Origin: a virus
Strand: one strand, 5' to 3'
Virus record (IMG/VR): IMGVR_UViG_3300035698_009552
Location: 1-23,147 of that record
DNA: 23,147 nt
Positions 15,443 to 20,381 of this stretch are shown in pieces; position 1 is the stretch's first letter, and every line of letters begins with the position of its first letter. A program made the position numbers and the translations under genes. The notes below the pieces were generated by a model, which saw nothing but the letters and a program-made list of their open reading frames with translations, was not told the DNA's origin and did no database searches.

Positions 15443-15516
15443 GTTAGAGTAGCTCAGTTGGCTAGAGCAGTGGGCCGTTAACCCTCAGGTCGGAGGTTCG
15501 AGTCCTTCCTCTAGCG
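15443..15516 (+). tRNA. tRNA-Asn(GTT), atypical anticodon arm
   Basis: A full cloverleaf can be drawn: acceptor GTTAGAG (15443-15449) with CTCTAGC (15509-15515, one G-U pair), D stem GCTC/GAGC, T arm GGAGG-TTCGAGT-CCTTC, and discriminator G15516. The anticodon loop is CCGTTAA, so the anticodon is GTT (15477-15479). Two features are odd: position 33 is C instead of the near-universal T, and the second anticodon-stem pair is T-T. No CCA is encoded. It leads the plus-strand operon. It may be functional, a defective copy, or a decoy. Confidence 0.85.
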
Positions 15517-15539
15517 AATAAATAAAAAGGAGAATAAAG

Positions 15540-15743
15540 ATGTGTGATGACAATATAAAGGGTTTAACATTAGAGTTTATAAAAAATCGCTTTAAAGCGA
15601 TAAGTAAAAAAGCAACTGATAAGAAGAAAATGGATAGTTTAAGTTTAGAAGAAAAAATAGATATGATAGGGGAAAATATTAAAGCTCTTGAGCTACTATT
15701 AGAAATGGCTAAAGCAGATAAAGCTAAATTACAGGAGAAATAA
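15540..15743 (+). CDS. Small coiled-coil hypothetical protein (67 residues)
   Basis: This is the first protein gene after the tRNA, with AAGGAG nine bases before the ATG. The protein is helical, Lys-rich and Leu-patterned (SLEEKIDMIGENIKALELLL, then MAKADKAKLQEK), consistent with a dimeric coiled coil. No domain is recognised. Its stop TAA is followed at once by the short overlapping frame that precedes the next gene. Confidence 0.7.
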   Translation: MCDDNIKGLTLEFIKNRFKAISKKATDKKKMDSLSLEEKIDMIGENIKALELLLEMAKADKAKLQEK

Positions 15744-15757
15744 AATGGATTGTAAAC

Positions 15758-16090
15758 ATGATTAAATTTAATAAAGAGGATAAAACAAAAATGATAATTA
15801 ATTACGTAGACCACGTAAAGAATGTAGATTGGAAAAGTCCTTTAGTTTATAAAGTGCCTATAAACTGTGAATATTGGATTATGGTTAAGGATTTAACCGA
15901 TCAAGCATCAGACGTAACAAAGCACACACAAGTTATTTTCAATGATAGAAGGGAACATTTTTATTGTATGAAATGTGAAAAAAGATTCTCATTAAAAAGC
16001 ACCGATCTAACTAAGCAAGTGATTGCCTTTGTTGTGTCAAAGAGATATTTTTCAATTAGATTAAAGCCGAGATTGGGGATAATGGGATGA
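15758..16090 (+). CDS. Hypothetical protein, tandem paralogue A1
   Basis: The family is unknown, but the protein is clearly related to the next gene. The shared core is VPINCEYWIMV (here) and IPVNCEYWILI (next), then a FND/YND turn, HFYCMKCEKRFSL against YFYCKERNEYFPL, and DLTKQVIAFVVSKRYF against DLTKQVVGFVVSKGYF. The CMKCEKRF pair could bind metal in this copy, but only one Cys is kept in the other. The ATG at 15758 has no SD at normal spacing. The in-frame ATG at 15791 has GAGG upstream and aligns the two paralogues better, so the true product may be 99 residues. Confidence 0.7.
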   Translation: MIKFNKEDKTKMIINYVDHVKNVDWKSPLVYKVPINCEYWIMVKDLTDQASDVTKHTQVIFNDRREHFYCMKCEKRFSLKSTDLTKQVIAFVVSKRYFSIRLKPRLGIMG

Positions 16091-16368
16091 GAATAAGGTT
16101 TGATGATGGAGACCCAGTTATTTGGCAGACACCTAAGCCTAGCAGAATACCTGTTAATTGCGAATATTGGATTCTAATAGCTAATTTTATTAATAGGTCT
16201 CAGAGTAATAAACTTTATTCAGGGGCTTCTTATAATGATAAAAGCGAGTATTTCTACTGCAAAGAACGTAACGAATATTTCCCTTTAAGCAATCCTGATT
16301 TAACTAAACAAGTAGTAGGCTTTGTAGTATCGAAAGGGTACTTCCCTATTAATTTAAATAGGAACTAG
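16087..16368 (+). CDS. Hypothetical protein, tandem paralogue A2
   Basis: This 93-residue protein starts in an ATGA overlap with its paralogue. It shares the NCEYWI, YFYC and DLTKQVVGFVVSKGYF segments with A1 and has diverged at the N-terminus (MRIRFDDGDPVIWQTPKPSR). The compact alternating pattern suggests a small alpha/beta fold. Conservation of the aromatic EYW and YFYC elements in both copies implies that they matter structurally. No function can be assigned. Confidence 0.7.
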   Translation: MRIRFDDGDPVIWQTPKPSRIPVNCEYWILIANFINRSQSNKLYSGASYNDKSEYFYCKERNEYFPLSNPDLTKQVVGFVVSKGYFPINLNRN

Positions 16369-16369
16369 A

Positions 16370-16576
16370 ATGAGTAAAGAAGAATTAGAAGATGAACTTT
16401 ATCAAGAACGAGTAGACTTAAGGAATGTAATAGATCTAATAAATGTTTCTGCACTTGCTCTTGATAGTTATAGGTTTTCAGATGAAGGAATCGGAAATGT
16501 TAGAGATGCTTTATTTTTCATAGGACTACCTCTTCTAGAAAAAATGGATAAAAGGTTAAGAGAGAAAAATGAGTGA
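16370..16576 (+). CDS. Small acidic helical protein, tandem paralogue B1
   Basis: This 68-residue protein is acidic and mostly helical. Its C-terminal half (GIGNVRDALFFIGLPLLEKM, then DKRLREKNE) matches the same region of the next gene (DIKDIRETLYFIALLMIKEI, then DEGLKNE). The N-terminal helices also agree in pattern (RVDLRNVIDLINVSALAL against REELDNLKCLVSVCIGAL). It probably forms a small helical hairpin. The start follows the previous stop by one base. The function is unknown. Confidence 0.7.
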   Translation: MSKEELEDELYQERVDLRNVIDLINVSALALDSYRFSDEGIGNVRDALFFIGLPLLEKMDKRLREKNE

Positions 16577-16790
16577 AGAATATACCATTTTAGATGCAAG
16601 AGAAGAGCTAGATAATTTAAAATGCTTAGTAAGTGTTTGTATAGGCGCTCTTAGTAATCCAGATATAGGAGAGGGAGATATAAAAGATATTAGAGAGACT
16701 TTATATTTTATAGCGTTGCTTATGATAAAAGAAATAGATGAAGGTTTAAAAAATGAAAGTATTAGAAGGAAAAAATGTACCGATATTTAG
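16569..16790 (+). CDS. Small acidic helical protein, tandem paralogue B2
   Basis: This 73-residue protein is a diverged duplicate of the preceding gene, starting in an 8-nt ATGAGTGA overlap with its stop. It keeps the two-helix pattern and the R-[DE]-x-L-[FY]-FI core. The end overlaps the start of the RtcB gene by 38 nt, so the two genes are probably translationally coupled. The last residues (IRRKKCTDI) are read out of frame with the start of RtcB. The function is unknown, and the tight link to rtcB may be meaningful. Confidence 0.7.
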   Translation: MSEEYTILDAREELDNLKCLVSVCIGALSNPDIGEGDIKDIRETLYFIALLMIKEIDEGLKNESIRRKKCTDI

Positions 16791-17928
16791 TTGGTGCGAA
16801 GAGTTAGAGGAGAGTGCTTTAAAACAGGCTCAAGACTTAGCTTCTTTGCCGTTTTTACATAAACATGTGTGTTTGATGCCCGATTGTCATACAGGCTATG
16901 GTATGCCTATAGGAGGCGTTATAGCTACTAAGGATGTTATAAGTCCAAATTGTGTTGGCGTTGATATTGGCTGCGGAATGTGTGCTATTCAAACTACTCT
17001 AAAGCACGAAGATTTACCTATCGATAAACTAAAATCAATCATGGGGCTGATAAGAAAAGTTATCCCTGTTGGATTTAATAGTCATAAAGAAAAGCAAGAA
17101 TGGGAAGGATTCGATAGAGTTCCTGAAATTCATATGTTAGAGGGTGAAGCTAGACATGCTCAATACCAATTGGGAACTTTAGGCGGGGGTAATCATTTCA
17201 TTGAGATTCAGAAAGACGAGAACGATTGTATTTGGATAATGATCCATTCGGGTAGCCGTAATTTTGGATATAAAATAGCTAATTATTTCAATAGACTTGC
17301 TCAAGACTTATGTAAGAAATGGTATTCTAATATTCCGCCTTACAAAGGACTGGACGGCCTAGCGTTTTTACCTGTTGATAGCGATGAAGGGCGGTACTAC
17401 ATAGAATCTATGAACTATGCTTTAGAGTTTGCTTTAGCTAATAGAAAACAGATGATGGCTTGGTGCGTCCAAGTTTTTAAAGAAATATTTAGTGATAATG
17501 ATTTCGTAATTGGAAAACTTATCAATATACACCATAATTATGCTTCATTAGAGAACCATTTCGGTGAAAATGTATGGGTGCATAGAAAAGGAGCGACCTC
17601 CGCTAGAGAAGGCGAAATAGGTATTATCCCAGGATCACAAGGCACAAAGAGTTACATCACTAGAGGTCTAGGCAATGAAATGAGCTTTAACTCCTGTTCT
17701 CATGGGGCTGGTAGAAAGATGAGTAGAACTCAAGCTAGAAAAGAGTTAGATCTAGAGAAAGAGTGTGCCATCTTAAATGATAAAGGAATAATCCATTCAA
17801 TTAGATTCCAAAAAGACTTGGACGAAGCTGCATCTGCTTACAAAGATATAGATCTAGTTATGGAGCAACAAGAAGATTTAGTAGAGATAGTAGAGACTCT
17901 AAGTCCTATCGCAGTAATTAAGGGATAA
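16753..17928 (+). CDS. rtcB: RNA-splicing ligase RtcB
   Basis: This 391-residue protein is near the usual bacterial length of about 400. RtcB joins RNA 2',3'-cyclic phosphate or 3'-phosphate ends to 5'-OH ends using GTP and Mn2+. All expected motifs are visible: VDIGCGM with the metal-binding Cys74, GGGNHFIE with N147/H148, MIHSGSR with H165, INIHHNYA with H260/H261, KGATSARE, IPGSQGTKSYI, and SCSHGAGRKMSR with the guanylylated His at 317. It should therefore be active. In a phage it could mend tRNAs cut by host anticodon nucleases or process phage RNA. A hammerhead ribozyme lies downstream on the same strand. It overlaps the preceding gene, and the GroES gene follows. Confidence 0.97.
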   Translation: MKVLEGKNVPIFSWCEELEESALKQAQDLASLPFLHKHVCLMPDCHTGYGMPIGGVIATKDVISPNCVGVDIGCGMCAIQTTLKHEDLPIDKLKSIMGLIRKVIPVGFNSHKEKQEWEGFDRVPEIHMLEGEARHAQYQLGTLGGGNHFIEIQKDENDCIWIMIHSGSRNFGYKIANYFNRLAQDLCKKWYSNIPPYKGLDGLAFLPVDSDEGRYYIESMNYALEFALANRKQMMAWCVQVFKEIFSDNDFVIGKLINIHHNYASLENHFGENVWVHRKGATSAREGEIGIIPGSQGTKSYITRGLGNEMSFNSCSHGAGRKMSRTQARKELDLEKECAILNDKGIIHSIRFQKDLDEAASAYKDIDLVMEQQEDLVEIVETLSPIAVIKG

Positions 17929-17947
17929 AACGTAAAAAGGAGAACTT

Positions 17948-18247
17948 ATGAAAAAGAAAGTATTAAAACCATTGTCAGATAACATACTTGCAAAAAGACT
18001 AAAGAATGAAGAAACAACAAAAGGTGGGATAATTATCCCTGATTCAGCTCAGCAAGCACAAGAAATATATGAAGTGATAGCTGTAGGGTCAGGAAAAGTA
18101 ACAAACAAAAATATAACTCTACCAATGCCTGTAAAAGTCGGTGATATAATCTTAGCACAACAATATACAAGTAAAGAAATTAGTATAGAGGATGAGGACT
18201 ATATCGTTACAAAGGTTGATAATGTTATTGCTATAATAGAGGGTTAA
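17948..18247 (+). CDS. groES: Co-chaperonin GroES-like protein
   Basis: The protein has 99 residues, the normal length for GroES. KPLSDNILAKRLKNEETTKG opens the beta-barrel and leads into the mobile loop, whose GGIIIPD (residues 26-32) is the hydrophobic tripeptide region that binds GroEL. EVIAVGSGKV, LPMPVKVGDIILA and the EDYIVTKVDNVIAIIE ending complete the barrel. No GroEL is in the window, so it presumably pairs with the host GroEL to fold phage proteins such as the capsid protein, as T4 gp31 does. AAAAGGAG precedes the start. The roof-loop region (ITLPMPVK) is short but present. Confidence 0.95.
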   Translation: MKKKVLKPLSDNILAKRLKNEETTKGGIIIPDSAQQAQEIYEVIAVGSGKVTNKNITLPMPVKVGDIILAQQYTSKEISIEDEDYIVTKVDNVIAIIEG

Positions 18248-18258
18248 AAGGAGAAGTT

Positions 18259-18576
18259 ATGAGTAAATTTAAAAATATGAAGATATTTAATTATAATTAT
18301 ATATGGAAGGTTGCCCATGTTATAGCTTTTGCAGTAGCTATGTTCTTTCTATTTACTAAATGCTTCTGTTTTTCACATCCTTTAGATGTTCATATATTAA
18401 CGCCTGAAGAAGAAGCTAGTATAAAAAAGGATTGTGAAGAAATAAGAGAGGCTTTTGATGATTGGAACAGACCTGCGGAAGTTAAACAAAAAGAAGCAGA
18501 TGACAAAGAAAGCCAACAGTTAATAGATGATAATAAGCCTCAAAGAGATGAGAATGGAGAGATAACTTATGAGTAA
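18259..18576 (+). CDS. Single-pass membrane protein with charged C-terminal domain
   Basis: The protein has 105 residues. One membrane segment at about 16-38 (VAHVIAFAVAMFFLFTKCFC) follows a basic N-terminus, so the rest, acidic and helical (PEEEASIKKDCEEIREAFDD, then a Lys/Asp/Glu-rich end), is probably outside the cytoplasm. The topology resembles inner-membrane spanin subunits or superinfection proteins, but no Rz family signature is visible. AAAAGGAG precedes the ATG in an AAGTTATGAGTAAAT context that recurs nearby. It overlaps the next gene by 8 nt. Confidence 0.65.
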   Translation: MSKFKNMKIFNYNYIWKVAHVIAFAVAMFFLFTKCFCFSHPLDVHILTPEEEASIKKDCEEIREAFDDWNRPAEVKQKEADDKESQQLIDDNKPQRDENGEITYE

Positions 18577-18799
18577 ATATTGGATTAGATGTGAAGGAAC
18601 TGATTATAATTATATTCTTTATAATAAATTATACCCTGGATTTGGTGTTTTTGTTCCTCAAGGAAAATATGTAGTTTATGAAAGTCCATTTACTTCTAAA
18701 AAAGGTTTTTATGCTATAAACGATGAAACAGGAAAACGAGTAGCTTTAAAAAAATTACCAGTATATTTTATTAAAAGTATCTTTAAAGGGGCGAGATAG
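18569..18799 (+). CDS. Hypothetical protein, 76 residues
   Basis: This is a basic, aromatic-rich beta protein, starting in an ATGAGTAA overlap with the preceding stop. Its segments (YWIRCEGTDYNYILYNKLYP, GVFVPQGKYVVYESPF and a basic end KLPVYFIKSIFKGAR) suggest a small SH3-like or barrel fold. No family is recognised. Immediately after its stop the same 14-base start context recurs, followed by an early stop. Confidence 0.6.
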   Translation: MSKYWIRCEGTDYNYILYNKLYPGFGVFVPQGKYVVYESPFTSKKGFYAINDETGKRVALKKLPVYFIKSIFKGAR

Positions 18800-18830
18800 C
18801 TTATGAGTAAATAAGAGGAGCGGAGGCAAC

Positions 18831-18881
18831 ATGAATCCCCCTACAAACCAACCTAAAAGGCCAGTGAGATTTCCTCATTAA
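18831..18881 (+). CDS. 16-residue frame with a strong ribosome binding site
   Basis: The ATG at 18831 is preceded by GGAGCGGAGG at good spacing, which is one of the strongest SD-like stretches in the window. It opens only MNPPTNQPKRPVRFPH before TAA. The stop overlaps the stop of the convergent zinc-ribbon gene within TTAA. The sequence is Pro-rich and basic, as in some antimicrobial or ribosome-targeting peptides, but that is only a composition likeness. It could also be a decayed gene start. Confidence 0.35.
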   Translation: MNPPTNQPKRPVRFPH

Positions 18882-19267
18882 TCTAACTCTTCAAATATTC
18901 CCGAATCACTTATTTGGTCAGCGATATTATCTATTAGCAGCTCAACATTTATTCGAGAGTATTCGCTATCATCATCATCATCTTCATCTTTTGAATCATA
19001 ATAGACGTACCCTTTATAAAGCTTACGTCTTATATTATCTATCTCATGTAAAGCATCAAACATCCTACTAGCATTTCTAACTAAGCTAAGATGATGACTA
19101 TCATTATTGTCTTCATCGGGTTCAAATTCGTATATTACTTTCATCCTACTTATCACCTCTTCCCCTCTAATATATATTAAAGCTTGCCCGCATTTCCAGC
19201 AAAACCCATCTTCTGCTTTATCTACCATAAATGTTCTAAAGCAATGCCCGCATACCGCTCTGTACAT
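18878..19267 (-). CDS. Zinc-ribbon protein with acidic C-terminal domain
   Basis: The protein has 129 residues. The N-terminus has a clear zinc ribbon: CGHC at 6-9 and CWKC at 23-26 in a short hairpin. A helical middle follows (LSLVRNASRMFDALHEIDNI, then RRKLYKGYVYYD), then a run of acidic residues (DEDDDDDSEY) and a final helix (RINVELLIDNIADQISDSG). The MFDALHEIDNIRRK pattern is familiar from small phage proteins of unknown role. The ATG follows directly after the TAA of another Cys-rich frame, so the two are cotranslated. A nucleic-acid or protein adaptor role is plausible. Confidence 0.7.
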   Translation of the reverse strand: MYRAVCGHCFRTFMVDKAEDGFCWKCGQALIYIRGEEVISRMKVIYEFEPDEDNNDSHHLSLVRNASRMFDALHEIDNIRRKLYKGYVYYDSKDEDDDDDSEYSRINVELLIDNIADQISDSGIFEELD

Positions 19268-19534
19268 TTAGAGTAACTCATCCGTTATAAACCGCCACAT
19301 ACCTCTAATAATCTTAGGAAGATTTTTAACTTGTGTTGATTCCATTATTTCCATCTGTCTTTCTACTATATCTTTATTTGAAAGGAAAGGATTCTTTTCA
19401 CAGAAACTACATAAAGAACACGAATCGCTTTCATCATCTTCTTCAACCTCTTCTGTCCACTGAAAAAAACACTGAGGACAATCAAAATATTTTTGTACCT
19501 TATCTTTTGCTATTCTTATTCTTCCTTTAATAAT
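19268..19534 (-). CDS. Hidden zinc-ribbon-like gene with no standard start codon
   Basis: An open frame of about 88 codons ends at TAA immediately before the ATG of the downstream zinc-ribbon gene. The encoded protein contains YFDCPQCFFQW (Cys about 19 and 22) and DSCSLCSFCEKNP (Cys about 39, 42 and 45), then a helical tail ending PKIIRGMWRFITDELL. No ATG, GTG or TTG opens the Cys-containing part of the frame. The ATT at 19534 sits six bases after AGAGGGG and is the best candidate start. The coding-like composition and exact junction argue for a real gene. Alternatives are a rare ATT start, a frameshift or sequence error, or a decayed gene. Confidence 0.55.
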   Translation of the reverse strand: MIKGRIRIAKDKVQKYFDCPQCFFQWTEEVEEDDESDSCSLCSFCEKNPFLSNKDIVERQMEIMESTQVKNLPKIIRGMWRFITDELL

Positions 19535-19552
19535 TTTATACCCCTCTTCTTC

Positions 19553-19581
19553 TTGTATTTAATCTTTTAAATATTTATATT
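19553..19581 (+). promoter_or_regulatory. Candidate promoter for the hammerhead RNA
   Basis: TTGTAT (19553-19558) and TATATT (19576-19581) are separated by exactly 17 bases. The -10 matches 5 of 6 consensus positions, the -35 only 3 of 6. Transcription would start near 19588-19590, at the left edge of the structured RNA. In such AT-rich DNA this could be chance, so the placement matters more than the match. Confidence 0.4.
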
Positions 19582-19587
19582 TATAAA

Positions 19588-19734
19588 AAACCGTGGGTCT
19601 TCAAGAGCGGAGACTGAAGACATCTGGCCCTTCATTTTTAACGGCTGATGAGTCGAAAGACGAAACATTAATTTGTCCCGTGGAGTAGCCCCTGAAGGGG
19701 AATAACTGGCTACCGCTCCGCTCATTTCTTTTTT
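19588..19734 (+). ncRNA. Structured non-coding RNA containing a hammerhead ribozyme
   Basis: This GC-richer block of about 145 nt in AT-rich surroundings has many complementary arms on the plus strand. A 7-bp hairpin GTCTTCA (19597-19603) / TGAAGAC (19615-19621) leads it. CCCTTCA (19628-19634) pairs with TGAAGGG (19693-19699) around the hammerhead, and GTAGCC (19685-19690) pairs with GGCTAC (19708-19713). GAGCGGAG in the first hairpin loop (19605-19612) is perfectly complementary to CTCCGCTC (19716-19723), an 8-bp long-range pseudoknot. CCCC/GGGG around TGAA offers an alternative hairpin. The last helix runs into TTTCTTTTTT (19725-19734), as a terminator would. It lies opposite the gap in a minus-strand gene group and overlaps the stop of the gene at 19722. 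Confidence 0.7.
19641..19681 (+). ncRNA. Type I hammerhead self-cleaving ribozyme core
   Basis: All conserved parts are in order: stem I strand ACGG (19641-19644), CTGATGA (19645-19651), stem II GTC/GAC (19652-19654, 19659-19661) closed by a GAAA loop, GAAA (19662-19665), stem III ACA/TGT (19665-19667, 19674-19676) with a TTAATT loop, and cleavage nucleotide C19677 of a GTC site. Stem I closes with CCGT (19678-19681). Stem I is the open one, so this is type I. Known chemistry predicts cleavage between 19677 and 19678, leaving a 2',3'-cyclic phosphate and a 5'-OH. Stem I can extend beyond an internal loop by the 7-bp CCCTTCA/TGAAGGG helix. That internal loop could make the loop-loop contact that speeds natural hammerheads. 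Confidence 0.92.
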
Positions 19735-19961
19735 ACTTTCTTATCCTTTCCCCAACTAAAGAATCCATATAAGTTTATCATAGCAGATATAAAAGTCCCT
19801 ATCGTTTGTACTTTTAATCCTAGATAATAATTCCTAACTGTCCAATACGATAAACAGACTATCCAAATAATAAAACAAACTCTTTTTCCTTTAGCATTTA
19901 AAAATCGACCAACTTTTCCTAATAAACTAAATACTAAATCAGTTAATTCACCTAGAATCAT
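19722..19961 (-). CDS. Small two-helix membrane protein
   Basis: The protein has 79 residues. Membrane segments lie at about 28-46 (RVCFIIWIVCLSYWTVRNYY) and 51-69 (VQTIGTFISAMINLYGFFSW), with a basic C-terminus (GKDKKVKKK). The INLYGFFSW ending recalls the last helices of small transporters of the PnuC/YgjV type, and the size would also suit a holin. No endolysin is nearby to decide. AAGGACG lies upstream of the ATG at a longer than ideal distance. Its stop codon lies within the 3' arm of the opposite-strand ncRNA. Confidence 0.65.
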   Translation of the reverse strand: MILGELTDLVFSLLGKVGRFLNAKGKRVCFIIWIVCLSYWTVRNYYLGLKVQTIGTFISAMINLYGFFSWGKDKKVKKK

Positions 19962-20033
19962 TTACTTTTACGTCCTTCTTTCTTTATTTATATAACTTTT
20001 TATATATTATTAAAAGAAACCTTTGGAGGTATT

Positions 20034-20381
20034 ATGAGCTACACTATTAATTGTATCAGACTATTTCAGAGAATTAATTTTGCACCCCCTGCTTCCGTTG
20101 AAAACTATAATACTTTCCTAGAGAAATTTATAGTTTTATCTAATTTCTACTTAGAGAATTACTACATGCTTAAATCAAATAAAGTAAAGCTATTAAAAGA
20201 TATTTCTAAGTTAATTTTAAAATATAATGCTACGATTGCTTTCGCACGTTCTCATTCAGATCTCCTATATGATGATCGTTGCTGGGACTTAAGGCATTCA
20301 TGTGATAAAAATTACAGGCTATTAAAAGAAGTAAAGCGAGGTATGTTTTATCGTAATCACATATGTACAATGATTACTTAA
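20034..20381 (+). CDS. Hypothetical protein, 115 residues
   Basis: The gene has a strong GGAGG before the ATG at 20034, and its 72-base upstream gap is shared with the divergent membrane-protein gene. The protein is basic, helical and rich in Tyr, Asn and Lys (FLEKFIVLSNFYLENYYMLK, then KLLKDISKLILKYN; C-terminal HSCDKNYRLLKEVKRG). No motif is recognised. Its stop overlaps the convergent lipoprotein gene by 4 nt within TTAA. Nothing in the surroundings points to a function. Confidence 0.65.
   Translation: MSYTINCIRLFQRINFAPPASVENYNTFLEKFIVLSNFYLENYYMLKSNKVKLLKDISKLILKYNATIAFARSHSDLLYDDRCWDLRHSCDKNYRLLKEVKRGMFYRNHICTMIT

Noticed and set aside
15443-15516. The tRNA as an integration site (att)
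   Set aside because: No integrase and no repeated tRNA 3' segment were found in the window. The tRNA sits at the head of an operon instead.
15485-15814. A 109-residue minus-strand frame over the tRNA and the first operon gene
   Set aside because: It overlaps a clear tRNA and a gene with a good SD on the other strand, and is antisense to Lys-rich coding.
19585-19621. A minus-strand terminator formed by GTCTTCA/TGAAGAC and the T-run at 19590-19585
   Set aside because: The hairpin and the T-run are separated by six bases, so it is not a standard terminator. The plus-strand ribozyme explains the arms better, though a dual use is not excluded.
19553-19734. A second ribozyme flanking the hammerhead, as needed for a one-step circular RNA
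   Set aside because: I looked for another hammerhead core and for HDV-, twister- and pistol-like patterns near the structured RNA and saw none. Circularisation therefore remains only a hypothesis.
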